Source: Melanopsichium pennsylvanicum
Lineage: Eukaryota; Basidiomycota; Ustilaginomycetes; Ustilaginales
DNA length: 64,000 bases
Direction of reading: 5' to 3'
Assembly (NCBI GenBank): GCA_900208305.1
Contig: OAPG01000004.1
Location: forward strand, 310,001-374,000
The notes under the pieces were generated by a model. It did no database searches. It saw only the letters and a program-made list of their open reading frames with translations, and was not told where the DNA came from. A program made the position numbers and the translations under genes. Each line of letters opens with the position of its first letter. Positions within the stretch are counted from its first letter, which is position 1. This document shows positions 30,735-42,705 of the stretch, piece by piece.

Positions 30735-32256
30735 TGTTGCGATGATGAGAGTGCGATATGCTGTGACGTTGGAAAGAGTGGACAAGCGAAGGTGAGTTCC
30801 TGTGTCCGCACACCAAAGCTGACAAGAGGCTTGGATAGAGTTGGCTGGCTGGCTGGCTGGCTGATACAGTAAATTTAACTCGCAGGTTGGCCTCCAAAAT
30901 TTTCGGAAGAGCTGCGAAAAAAAAAGGGTCAAAACCAAATTTCTCGGCAATCGGAGAAGGCCGCGAGTTCAGTATTGTAGGAACGACGAGCTCTAACAAA
31001 ATTGAGAAAAACGTGACCGTCGCTGATAAAAGCACATTCCCTCCCTGAGTGTGTCAAGCCCCTCTCGCTTAGGCTTCTCGCTTTTTGCAACATCCGCCGG
31101 CGAGGAGCCAGAACTTACACCGATGGAACAGTTGAAGAATGATGGATGGACGCTTTCGTTCGGCTCAATGAACAATGCAGGCAATTACTGAACAATGCAG
31201 GCAATTACTTAACGCCCTCTTAGAGCAACAAAGCATGCCGTACGATCATGCATGCTCTGGCAGCAGCGGGCTTGTCAACTTCTTCCCATGGCTCTCTTTG
31301 CAGCCTTTGGGAGTGGCGGCGGCACGCTGCCGAATCGGTCGCTCGCAGCGCAGCCTACTGCACATCTCGAAATGAGGCTTGGCAGTCTTCTTGGCTGCAG
31401 GTGCAAAGAGAGCAAGCAGTGCTGGCAAAAAGTGGTTTTTTTCTTCTTCGCGCCCGAGCCTGTATATTGATGGTGGCACAAATTTACCGACTTGTCCTCG
31501 GCGTTGGCACAAAAAAATAAAAATCGGATGCACTGCGCTGCACTGCGCTGCACGTCTGCAGCTCTCTGCCGGCCCAACGATTTGCGATCAACTCTCCTCT
31601 CCGATGTCTCTGCTCAAGAGAGTCTCTTGCCGCGCTGTCAAACTTGGTTACAGATGTTGCAGGCTTGCGTGTTGTATGCTAGAGTAGCTCCCGTTCCGAT
31701 GGGAATTCTCTTCGTTCGCTTCCACCTGCTTGTGGACTCATCGACCAAGACTTCTGCATCGTATGCGGCTACAGTACTCACTCGGCAAAGGAGCGCTAGC
31801 GTGACCTAGTGCAGAGAACAAAGACAGCGTCAGTCAAGCTGTCATGCCAGGCTCTTTGCATGTCCGCGCAATCACTTGAGCTTCCCTGCCCGATCCTGAA
31901 AGTACAGTATGCTCCACTGCCTCGCGACTGCCAAAACGGCGCCTTCTGTGACTCTGCATGTCAGACCGTACGCCTCGTGCAACCGTCTGCCTGGTCGCTT
32001 CCGCTGTTCTTCGTCTCTGTTGGGTCCTACATATACACAACTACATCGTCGAGAGAATGTGTCTGGGGTTCCCTCCCTTCTCCACCCTATACTCTATCTC
32101 TTCCTCTCTTCTGGCTCCTATCCCCTTTCCTCTAGATCCAGTAGCGTTGATCGCACCGGCATCCTCATATTTCCTGCACGTCTTGCATCGCAACCTCTCC
32201 TCACCACCTGTCCCAAATTTCCCCATCTTTCTTTCTAGAAACACTCTTTCAGCGCA
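30735..32256. promoter_or_regulatory. 1.5 kb divergent spacer (MAK21 / expansin-like gene)
   Basis: No gene is supported. The spacer has a GGCT run at about 30842-30862 followed at once by a TACAGTAAATTTA motif (30865-30877), a perfect 20 bp tandem duplication at 31169-31208, and a short GCACTGCGCT repeat near 31530-31552. The 150 bp before 32257 is pyrimidine-rich (leader of the expansin-like gene). Several overlapping frames of about 100 codons are present on both strands but lack domains. Confidence 0.45.
31169..31208 (+). repeat. 20 bp perfect tandem duplication
   Basis: Two identical 20 bp units, 31169-31188 and 31189-31208, each containing ACAATGCAGGCAATTAC, in the middle of a divergent spacer. 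It may reflect replication slippage or a doubled regulatory site. Confidence 0.75.
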
Positions 32257-33321
32257 ATGATCTGTGCCAAGATCGTTCTCCTCGCCTTTGCGGCTCTTTC
32301 GCTTTCGCTCATGACTGTGGTGCAGGCCGCCCAGCCAATGGCTAGCCAAAACGCCGCCGTGCGTCGTCACGCGGCCATGATCAACGCTCGTCCCGTTCGT
32401 CGATCCGTCGCTGTGGGTGATGGCAAGATGGTCGTTCAAAAGAGGCAGACTGCCGAGCAGCTCGCCCAGGCAGCTACTCTCAAAAAGTGGGACGATGACT
32501 TCCACGCCAAGAATGCAGAGTGGCAGCAGGCTGCCATGACTGCCCTCGCCAGCGGTCAGACTCCTCCCACTTTTGATCAGTACTGGGATGGTAAATCCAG
32601 CTCTTCCAATTCGTCCTCTTCGTCTTCATCCAACGCCGATTCTTCATCCTACTCTTCCTCCGGCTCTTCGGACCAGTCGTCCGCTGCTGCGCAACGGCAA
32701 CAGCAAAGCAACACTGCTATCTCCTCTTCCAACTCGGACGCTTCCTCCTCGCAAGACAATTCCGGCTCAGAGCAGAGCCAGGATGATTGTGCCGAGCAGA
32801 ATTCGAGCGAAGAGTCCTCTCCTATTTCCAGCTCGGCCGCTCCTTCTTCCACTTCAGCCGCTGCGTCTTCCTCTTCTGTCAAAGCTGGCGCCGCCGCTGC
32901 TGCCACCGGTAGCAAGAACCAGACCACCAACTCTGGCTCTTCCGCCTCTTCCTCTTCCTCGTCTTCATCTTCGTCCTCGTCGCAGTCTACTTCACGCCAC
33001 TTTGACGGTCAGGCCACTTACTACGCTCCTGGTCTGGGCGCTTGCGGCTGGACCAACAGCGACTCGGACTACATTGTCGCCATCTCTGCTTCTCTGTTTG
33101 ACTCGTTTGGCACCGGAAACCCGAACAAGAACCCCGCTTGCGGTCACAAGATCGCAGCCACTTACCAAGGCAAGACCATTACCGTGTCTGTGGCTGACCG
33201 ATGCGTTGGTTGCGCTTGGGGTGATCTCGACTTTACTTCTACCGGCTTCTCGCAGCTCGCCGACATGTCCAAGGGCCGTCTTGATGGCTTGTCCTGGTCG
33301 TGGATCGGCTCCGCTCCTTGA
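32257..33321 (+). CDS. secreted expansin-like protein with double-psi beta-barrel domain
   Basis: A predicted extracellular protein of 354 residues. Residues 1-24 are a clear signal peptide (hydrophobic core IVLLAFAALSLSLMTVV, cleavage after VQA). Dibasic sites (VRRHA, VRRSV, QKRQT) at 36-70 could be cut by a Kex2-type protease. Residues about 110-245 are a Ser-rich linker likely to be O-glycosylated. The C-terminal domain from about 249 (FDGQATYYAPGLGACGW, NPACGHKI, ADRCVGCAWGDLDFT) is a barwin/RlpA-like double-psi beta-barrel as in expansins and the fungal riboflavin-aldehyde-forming-enzyme-like proteins. Such proteins in smuts are often expressed in the host or act on the cell wall; that role here is inference. 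No second (CBM63) expansin domain is present. Single exon. Confidence 0.85.
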   Translation: MICAKIVLLAFAALSLSLMTVVQAAQPMASQNAAVRRHAAMINARPVRRSVAVGDGKMVVQKRQTAEQLAQAATLKKWDDDFHAKNAEWQQAAMTALASGQTPPTFDQYWDGKSSSSNSSSSSSSNADSSSYSSSGSSDQSSAAAQRQQQSNTAISSSNSDASSSQDNSGSEQSQDDCAEQNSSEESSPISSSAAPSSTSAAASSSSVKAGAAAAATGSKNQTTNSGSSASSSSSSSSSSSSQSTSRHFDGQATYYAPGLGACGWTNSDSDYIVAISASLFDSFGTGNPNKNPACGHKIAATYQGKTITVSVADRCVGCAWGDLDFTSTGFSQLADMSKGRLDGLSWSWIGSAP

Positions 33322-35992
33322 TATCGGTTAGTCAGAAGGATGTGATCGAGGTTGATCGTAGATTGAAGCTCGTTCTGTAAGGTCAGCTGCTGGCCAACTG
33401 CAAGAGGGCAAGCTGAGGTTGTGATGTCCTGTTGACTCGAGAGTCTCTGGAAGATGGAGTGTCTTGATGGAAACACGCGAAACGGGAAGACTTTGTTCGT
33501 CGGATGGAGGTCGGATTGGCCGCGGTCCACCTTGATGGAAGGACGCGCGAGTCAACGCTTTAGAGAGACGAACAAAGGTTCTGATACCACTGTTTGATTG
33601 TGTACTTGTATAATAAATTCGTCTTCACTGTTGTTGTTGTAGCAAAATCGTTGCTTTGCACTTTTCACCAATATACGCATTTCTATACGTCATCTTACCA
33701 CCCTGGCATACATCCACAGTCCGATTCAGAGAGATCGATGCTAGGACCCAACACACGAATTCGATGCAGGTACACGCTTCTCGATGACGAGCCAGGGTGA
33801 GGTACGGATCTGAGAAAGTGTCTTTCGTCAAGAATACCGCTCGCATCACTGCGTTCAGTTCCAAGTGGAACACGGATCAGACGGGCGGACGACAACTGAC
33901 GCTGTATGTCAAGGTAGGTGACGGTACAACCTCTAGTGTGAATGGAGCAGCAGACGATACGAGGCAGGTGTGCGATGAGGCGAGCGAACAGGCCAACGGG
34001 ACGGCCGAACACCTTTAATTTTGTACCTCAGTTTTTGGGCAGCATGCTCGAGTGACGCGCACGTGTGTATTTATCCCAACGATAAATCGGGAACGGGCAT
34101 CCTGATGATGAAAGTCAGCCGAAAGCTTTGATGAAATGAGAAAGGGAAAAAAAAAAAATTGTATTGAAGCGTCTCGAAATAGCCGAGACAAGGGAGTATA
34201 TATTTCAAGGAAAATGAGCAACACATACGGATCAGGGACGTTTGCTTATGAATATGCACTCCAAGTAACTACATAGCCTCGGCTGGGATTTGGTGATTGC
34301 CATTTTCATGGCCGGGTTGACCGTCCGACTTTTCTGATCAGAGCTGATCTCTCGGCGTCTATGTCTTCTATGGTAGATGTTTCAGAGAGAATATGATGGC
34401 AACCTCTGCGGGTCGAGGCGCAAACACGATGATTGTGGACTGGTGTTAGCGTTCCTGCAGCAGTCAGACTGTATCTTAAACTGATATACGCCTGTTTCGG
34501 AGCATAACTTAATCCAAGCACACAACTGCAAATTGCATACTGATTTCGGGGAGCCGAGCGAGTTTGATGTGCAGTGTGACGGGAAAAGGGCTTAATCGGC
34601 TTGTGAATCGACCCGCAGTCTACAGTACAGTAAGTAGATTATAATTTAAATACAATCCTGCACTCGACTCAAATCGCTGTTAGGTATCTTGATACAGTCA
34701 CAGTAAGCCACAGCCACAGCTACACCCACAACGCCACGGCTGCATTGAGATGGCGGCCAAGCAAGAAAGAATAAGTCGTAGTGCACTGTATCGTACTGTA
34801 TCGTTACTGTATCGTACTGTATCGTTACTGTATCGTACTGTATCGTTACTGTATCGTACTGTATCGTTACTGTATCGTACTGTATCGTTACTGTATCGTA
34901 CTGTGACTATTGGATGTGTTTTACATAGGATTGATGTCGCTGACAAGTCGCAATCTGGTCTGCTTTGGTTCAAAAAAACAAAAAACAGCCGCCTCGCCCG
35001 TGCACGACCGCCAACCTAGTAAATTTATTTATTCTATTCTGTACAGAGAGTACTGTAGTAGAGTGTCTCCGTAGACTGGCCTCTCATTTTTCCCTCCGTC
35101 TTTTTGGAATTTTGTTTTTTTCAATTTTACCCCTCCTTTTTGGCACACTGTCTCGTTGATTTTCTTTTTCTCCGCCTTGTCCAACAAAAAGCAGCTTTGA
35201 GCTTGGGCATACCTACTGTACTGTCACTGTGATTAAGCTTCTCGAATTTGATCGCGACACTCTGACACAAGTGCACTGTCTGTATTGCAGCGTACTGCAC
35301 TGTACAGTAAAGTAATACCGCACATCATTCGTCTCATCCCACTACGCCCATCACCACGCGTTCGTTCTCCTTTGCGCTCCTACTATTACTGTATAACCAC
35401 AGTTGCTCATCTGCCTTTTTCTTCCGATCAGCCCCTTTCGCCCATCTTTCCAATCGCCGCGTCCCTTCTACATTGCTTAAACATCATCTCCCTCTTGCTC
35501 TCCCATCATACAACACAAAAACAGCTCGGTCTCACTCACTCGCAGCTTGTCATCATACACCATCAACCTTCGCAACCTGCAAACACAAATCTTGGTGGTC
35601 CCTGGCACCCTGTCAGAGTCACTGCAAACTGCTGCATTTTTTCGCCCCCACGCCCCCTATCCTGTCTTCATGCTCGCATAAACCTCAATCTTAACCTCGA
35701 TCGAGCCCCGAAATCACTCGTACTCACCATCTTAAGCAACATCGACATCCTGTTCCTTTCTATAACCACCTCGGTCCAGCTGCGAACCTTGCTTCCGACT
35801 CGCTGCGACTGCCTACATGGTCTAATAAGCATATTGGCTGTCGACTCGATCAGGACTGCATCGCAACAAGCTTCATACCGCTTTTGACTGCATGCCTCTT
35901 CGGTTTCGCAAGCCGGTCTTTCTTTTCGTTGCCTCGTCCGCCCATCGAGCCTGCTGCGACTGACATCATCTCCGCAGCGGCTTTCGAACGTC
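33322..35992. promoter_or_regulatory. 2.7 kb spacer with 21 bp tandem repeats; leader of the large disordered protein
   Basis: Nothing gene-like was found up to about 35300. The spacer contains the tandem array at 34785-34905, several TACAGTA-type motifs (about 34621-34635, 35008-35020, 35295-35310), poly-A near 34148-34158 and, from about 35330 to 35990, C/T-rich sequence typical of a long 5' leader. Small frames here have no recognisable domains. Confidence 0.45.
34785..34905 (+). repeat. 21 bp tandem repeat array built on ACTGTATCGT
   Basis: About 5.7 nearly identical copies of a 21 bp unit, itself made of ACTGTATCGT followed by ACTGTATCGTT, so it is a doubled 10/11 bp motif. No spacers separate copies, which rules out a CRISPR-type array. 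It lies in a non-coding region between the expansin-like gene and the large disordered-protein gene. The ACTGTA core also occurs alone in many other spacers of the window. Confidence 0.9.
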
Positions 35993-38900
35993 ATGCAAAG
36001 CTCCGGTGCAACCGCTTCACCGGCGGCAGCCCATCCTTCGCTCGCCGCAGAATCTGACTTGGAGCGCAAACCTACATGGAAACACATCAACTTCGATGAT
36101 GGCTTCGACCTCAATCTTGGTGAAATTTCTTCCCTCAACCAAATTGTTGGCCTTCCGGCAACCTCGCTTACCCAACCGTCCAGGTCAGACACAGCTCGTA
36201 AGTGTGCAACTCTCACAGCCGACCTAGTCCGACCGTCGTTCAGACCTGTGCGACCCTCGTACTGACCTTTCTTTTTTCCTTTGCCTCTGACGCGTTTTTG
36301 CCCCCTTGCCTTACCCACCCTCTCCCTCCCTCTCACGATGTCTATAATAGCGGACAACACAGCCACGACCACATCTACACCTCTGACCAGAACAATACCT
36401 ACCTACCCCGATGCCGCATCGGCAGGTTCAGACATCAAGCGAGCCTCCCTAAGCCCTGCGTCGTCCAATAAAGCCCTCCCGCAGTTGCCGTCCATCTCCA
36501 ACTCTGCTCTGAACAGCACATCTGCAACGCCCTTACATCGGCGCCAACCATCAGGGGATGCCCTGGCAAACACCATCTTGCCGGCATCCACCAGCTTTGC
36601 CAGTACCGTCCACGCTCGCGCCCCAACACCACAGGACGGAACTACTATTCAAAAACCGCCAGGCGCACCAGCCACTCCAGGCACTCCAGGCACTCCAGGT
36701 ACCCACCCACAGATGTACCCGCATGCTTCTCCCATCATCACAGCTGCCACGCCAGAGCAGCCTCAGCATCCCGACCCCTCCGCGACGCCCGTTGCGCGAT
36801 CAGCCATGCATCAGCCTTCCCGGTCCCAATCCAGCAACGCGCTTGCATGGGATCCATCCCAAGTCAAAGCATCCCGCCCTGTCTCCTCAGCCGACGCCTA
36901 CATGAAGCCAGTGGAGACTCTTCAGCAGTCAGAGACATCCAGCCGTCCCGGTACCGCCATGAGCCAACTCAGCGGTTCCAATTGGATGCATGACAACCGC
37001 AGCAGCTTTGGAACAACCGCAAGCGCTCCTATGAATCAGAGGAAGCGCGCGTCAGTGCTCTCCTTCCAGACGGCCAATAGCGCAGGCTTCACCAGCGGCG
37101 ACGAAGCCCGAGCATCCGACCGCGAGGATCTCGCCGACGACGCTTTCGTCGCGCCCGAATTTGGTGCTGTCAACATGGCTCCCGCGCAGCCGAATCGACC
37201 TTGGCTTGATCCAGGCTACTCTGGTTACGGCTCCTCGCCAGACGAGCGTCCCTTCCCTGGCGATATGCCAGGTGCATTCTGGGATGAGCCTTCTTATCAA
37301 CAGCCTGCTCGTTCCGCGCCTCCAGCCCCCTTCCGTCCGCAAGCGCAAACAAACCCAATCGCTATGGCTGTCCCTGCGCAAGCACGTTCTCCTGCCAGCA
37401 GAACAGGGGCACCCGCACAGGATGGCTCGGCCAACATGGCGTCCGGCGCAGTCAAGGATAGAGAACCTCGGGACGTGCGCGATGCTGCTGCTGCTAACGA
37501 CCCCGAACCAACACTTGCTCCTATCAATACACAAGGGCTGGCACCAGCTTCGTCAAACGCGCCTTTGTCTTCCACAACTATCATCGCACCTTCAGACGAA
37601 ACAACGCAGGCCATGCGTCGATCTCCAGATGCTGCTCGAGAATCGCGAGCTCCGCTCGCTTTCCCAAGTATCAACGCTCCGCCACCGCCTGCCACGGATC
37701 TGCGCGTCGCTGAGCCCATTGCTCCACGTTCGGCAGCCGACTCACCACGTCACGGCGCCAACGCTACGCCCCTCGAAGCCGCAAGTCCACCTCCCGCTGA
37801 CAATGTCATCCCACCGCCCCTGCCAACGGAAGCAGCCCAGAGCCAGCCACCTCTCGCGACAAACATGCTCATGAACGGACCTGCTGATCACAAACCCGTC
37901 TCGGATTATCGCAAGAAACCTTTGGCCGATATCAGCCCAGCCCAGAAGGCAGCTGGTCTCGCACATCTTCACGCACAAGCAAAAGCTGCCAAGAACGCCC
38001 ATGTGGAGATGCACACAAACGCTCCACCCACCAGCCCGCCCACCGAGGCGCCACCCATCCCGATCCTCGAGCGCGACCGTCGCAAGTCGAATGCCAGTCT
38101 GACGGCCAATGTGGCCATGGCACAGGCTGCCGCCTCACCAGGTCCACCCAGGGACGATCTCGTGGACAGGCCAGACACCCCTAGTGCAGAGAGCGCTTCA
38201 CAGGAATCGAGCGCTCCGCCTGATGGCGAAGTGGAAGCACGCGCAGAATGGGAGCGAAGACGCAGAATGAAACGCAAGAACGGAAAGAAGCAGTACGAAC
38301 CTGCCAAGCCCAAAGGACGCTCGGACACGTTCAAGAATCAGCTCAAACCCTTGCAACTCGTCCCTGCCGACAATCTGAACAACTTTGGCGATCGCAAGGG
38401 CCTACCCGACGCTGCCTCCAACGTGGGCGCGCGTCGCAACGGTGATCGACACAGCGTGGTCGTGGGCGATCGTGCAGCCAACGTCATCGCGCCGGTCTCG
38501 GCGGATTCTAGACAGACATACAGCACACAGCAACTGCAGAGACTACAGGCACGCGAGCAGAGGAGAAGCGTGGGCGCGTTCAGTGCTGCCATGGCAGCCG
38601 CCAACGTTGTGTCAAACGGCAGCAACGGCCCCTACCCCGTATTCGCATCTCCCAACTCTGGCCCGCAGAAGGGCGGATCTCGACAATACCCCGGCCTCAT
38701 GGCTCAGCGCAGTCTCGTTCCGCCTTTCGAGCTGCAGCACCGACCCGACGGTCTTCCCTCGGGCTTGATCGGGCCCGATGGTGTGCGCAGGAGCCTGAAT
38801 GACCCCGAGGTGTGTCTTGAGTGCATGATGCGAGACGAAGATATGATCGATATCCGCGTTGTTGGCGAGGGCGTCTGGGAGAGAGAAAGTGACAAGGACT

Positions 38901-41887
38901 TTGAGGAAGCCGTACGACTCGAGGCGGAAGAGGCTGCCAATGGAAACGGTGTACATGGCCCGAGTGGCAGTGGTGGTCATGGTGACAGCATCAGCAGCCA
39001 CCGTGACTCGCACGGCTCGCGAAGACCTCGCAAGAAGATCGGCAGGGGCGAACCACTTACCGTCGACCGCCTCAAGCTCCACACACAGATGAACCCGCCC
39101 GCGTCCTCATTCCGGTGGCGTACGTTGCAGACGTTCTTGGCTGTGCAAGCCAAGTACATCGCCATGGAGCAGCAGAGGATGCGCTTGGAAGCCGAAAAGA
39201 AGACGAGAAACAACACGGACTCCATCAGCAGCCGTGGCAGCATCGTTGGGATCGACTCTTCCGTCTCTCCAGCTGAGCGTGGTCTTTCTTCACCCTTTGC
39301 GCCACCTCGCGAAGCCTCTGTTGCTTCGCGGCAGTCCAAGTTGCAGGCTTCGGACGACAGCGAGCTAACGCCGCAGCAAAGAGCAGAGAAGGAGCGCGAC
39401 GTTGCCCAAGCACAAGCAGCTCGCAAAAAGATGACGGCTCCCGCGATTGCCTCAACTGCAGCTCTGACACCGCCCTTGGGCTTGCCTGCCTATCCGACCA
39501 CGCCACTGCAGACCCGGACGCCCGCTCTCGCGATACCCGCTCGCACGGAAACCGATCCAGAGGAGTTGCTCGCGGGACCACCAGCTGCCGGTGGTATCTT
39601 GACTCCCAATAGCGGTCGCCGTGTGCCTTTTGGCGCAGCTCAGGCAGCGAGGGCCGCAAGTGTGCAGGATCTGCGCTCTGCTGCTGACCGTTCAACTTCT
39701 GCTGCCTACCCCGCAAGCCCATCGGACAGCCTCAGGCCTCCTTCCAGATCGTTCATGAGCACCTCGCCGACTGGCACACCCTCGCGTCTTGGTGCTCGTT
39801 CAGGCGCATCTCAGCTGTCCCTTATGCACAGTGGCTCGATGATCGACATGCATGTTGCTCAAGAGGATCGCGCCGAGCATCGAATCAACCAAAATGGTTT
39901 CCTGCCCGGGACACCACTGGCTGTCGAGTCGCCCTCTACAATCAATCGATCGTACTATGGCTTTCCAGGCGATGGTGACTCATCGCTCCCCGATGCAGCA
40001 GCCTTCGAGAGATCGCGCATGGTGTCGGGCGATGGCTATGTCGATCCGATGGAAGCTGGTCCCCGAGGTCTAGACTTGGATCGTGACGACAGCACCAAGC
40101 GCAAGAAAAAGGGGTTCCGAGGTCTGCTTTCCAAGCTCACCGGCAGCAGTGGTGTACCCAGCCGAGAGAACTCGGGCGGCGCAGGTGCGACAAGGAGCAT
40201 CAACGGCAGCATTGCTAGTCGCAACGCGAGTAAGCGCTCGCAAGGCTCAGGCAGCCCACGGCTTCGGCAGAACTCGATCAGCGCCGATCGCTCACTTGAC
40301 GCAACCAGTCCAGCGCTCAACGGCACGCTCAGCAAGGCAGGAAAGTCGACCTCGTCCTTCTTCAAAAATGGCGTCGAGCCTGACACAGAGTCCAGGCCGC
40401 GTCCCCAACCGAATACGAGCAGCTCGATCTTCCAGAACCCACCTGGTATGGCGAGCCAGAACAGTCTCGATCTTGGTCCATTCCAGCCTGCTTCGCCGCA
40501 GACCAACACGTTCAGTAGCACCAGCGGTCGCATCGTACAGCAACAGCAAATGACGAATTTAGCCTCGGACCCAGCTAGGATGAGAAAGGCCTCGACTCCA
40601 TTGATGCAAAAGTATCTCAACTCACCTTCGCCCCAGACGCAGGCTTCATCGGGTTCGAGTCCCAATCTCATGTCACAGGCGGGCCAGAATGGCCGCACGT
40701 CTGGCTTTGTCGGCGCGCGCGATGTGCGAACTTCCGCCTTGCAAACCATTCCCGACGGTGATCCGCGAATTGACGACAACGATCCGCGCAAATCGGTCCG
40801 CTTGAGCGGTACCAGTGCTAGTCTGCGCAAGGAGCTACCCCTCATGTCACCCTTGGCAAGTGGTATGCCCGAGCATCAGCGAAACGCGTCGAGTGGAACT
40901 GGAGGTGTGAGAAGCCCGGCGGCCGACTCGATCGGGACCCCCAGTCTCGCACCAGCCCCCGCCATAGGCCGTCCTGGTGACTTCGCCCAGCGAGCCAGCA
41001 TGCAAGCCTCGCAAAATTGTGATTTGCCAGGCGGTCAAGCCCCACCCATCAACACCGACGCAGCAGGCTACGGCACCATCCCCGACGACGCCTCTGTCAC
41101 CAGCGTTGGTCCCTTGCGACCCCCCAAGAACCCTCGTCGACCTGACGGCGCTCTCAACTCGTCCAGTGTCGTCGACCTCAGCAGTGGCCCGCGAGATCAA
41201 ATCCGTCGAGACTTTGCCCAACCGGCGCAGCAGTACAGCAATGCTCTCTACGGTTCGCCCGAGACTATTGAAAAGAAGAAGAGCTCTATTTTCCGCAATC
41301 CTTTTGGTCGGAAGAAACGAGAGTCCACCATTGGCGGTGACACTTCCAAGCCATCGATCGTCATCGCTGGTACTGACGGTCTGTCGCCGCAGCAAGAAGC
41401 GCAGCCGGGTGAACGCTCGACATCCGGCAGCTTCCTGCCCAAGCTACGCGGGCGCAAATCGTATGCGGGCCTAGGTGTGCCCAAACAGAGCTTCACACTG
41501 GAGCGTCAGCGAGTGCTGTCTTCGCCTGCGCACGATTTTGGCGCGGCCGCTCCGCCACGCAGCCAGAGTGCCTTTGGGATGGCGCCTACGCAGCGCTTTG
41601 TCTCGATGGACATTCCACGTCGATCTATGAACGTCAACCGTGGCAACAACCGGCTCTCGACCATGGGCTACGGTGAGGATGACGAGGAGGAAGATGACGA
41701 CGAAATGGAAAGAGAGCCGGGGTACGAAGCTGAATTCGCTAGGTATTCACAGGAGGCGATGGAGGAGCGCCACCTGGGTACTAGCAGTAAAGGCAATAGA
41801 GATGTTAGTTTCGGTAGGAAGAGTTTGAATCTTTTGAGGGAGGGATTCAAAATGCCGATGCGCCAGGCTAGCGGTGGAAAGCGGTAG
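35993..41887 (+). CDS. large disordered conserved fungal protein with CxxCM motif, two exons
   Basis: A predicted 1,913-residue protein of unknown function. Exon 1 (35993-36197) encodes 68 residues including KPTWKHINFDDGFDLNLGEI; it joins exon 2 (36351-41887) across a 153 bp intron whose phase matches. If exon 1 is not used, the first ATG of exon 2's frame is at 36338. Most of the protein is Pro/Ser/Ala-rich and disordered. One ordered island begins with C890-L-E-C893-M-M-R-D-E-D-M and continues through GEGVWERESDKDFEEAVRLEAEEA to WRTLQTFLAVQAKYIAMEQQRMRLEAE (about 890-1010), likely the conserved functional core. Two basic islands (KKKGFRGLLSKLTG and KKKSSIFRNPFGRKKRES) resemble membrane- or scaffold-binding motifs. 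The C-terminus is acidic, then basic. No enzyme domain is seen. Confidence 0.75.
36198..36350 (+). other. probable intron in the large disordered-protein gene
   Basis: Donor GTAAGT at 36198-36203, a CTGAC branch-point candidate near 36262-36266, a pyrimidine-rich stretch, and acceptor ATAATAG ending at 36350. Exon 1 ends one base into a codon and exon 2 supplies the other two in the long frame, so phase agrees. Inferred, without transcript evidence. Confidence 0.7.
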
Positions 41888-42705
41888 AGCGGTCTCACCT
41901 TTCGGCATGCACAGCTACTTGATCCATCATTATATTCAACGTTAACTGCATGGCACTCCTTGGAACAAATTTATGAACTGTCGTGTTTCTCATGATGTGT
42001 GTTATGTTGACCTGACGTCCCGGTGACTATTGGATGCAAGAAAGCCTAGCATACCGTATCTCACACAGTCCTCCGGAGTGTAGCATGATTTTGCTTTAAT
42101 GATGTTTGGTCACGTGATACACGACGCGTGTTTACTCTTTAAATTTTTCGTAACAATTTGTAAATTTTACAAGCGGGTTTTTTAAATTATTATAATCATT
42201 ATTGCAGTACATCGTTCGCCAAGGAAGCCATCTGGTTGGCTCGAAGAACCTGAAAAAGCTCGAAAATGAAACTAATTTATGAAAAGTTAATCATAGCGGG
42301 CAGATCGCGTGCCGGGAAAAAGCTTGTTTGGTGTGCGTGTTGATCTGTACTATGTCCCAAGAAGATGCACATACACAAACCCCACGCGAATTTACCTCCA
42401 CCCCTCGTACAGTAAATTTACAGTGTAATCTAATTTAGATTACCGTATCGTACTAATTTATTGTATCTCTGTCTCCATGTTCTATCCAAGGTTCTTGGAC
42501 AGCTGTCAATCGGACTAGTTCTGCTCTTGGCTACCATCATCACCTTTGTAATCCGGATCATACCAGTACGAACCAACTAATAAACCAGCAGCAAAAGCAG
42601 CAACCAGGATCTTTATCACCACCTCCCATTTCAACAATCGTCGTCGCTTTGTCGCTTTTCAAAACTTCGAAAGCTTCTCTTCCTTTTTCGCTTAGGTGAG
42701 GAAGA
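41888..42705. promoter_or_regulatory. AT-rich spacer with TACAGTAAATTTACAGTG motif
   Basis: The 3' flank of the large disordered protein and promoter of the CLASP-like gene. The centre (42110-42480) is strongly AT-rich. A TACAGTAAATTTACAGTG motif, nearly palindromic, lies at about 42408-42425. No gene seen. Confidence 0.5.

Noticed and set aside
34785..34905. CRISPR-like repeat array
   Set aside because: The units are directly adjacent without spacers and the genome is eukaryotic; it is a minisatellite.
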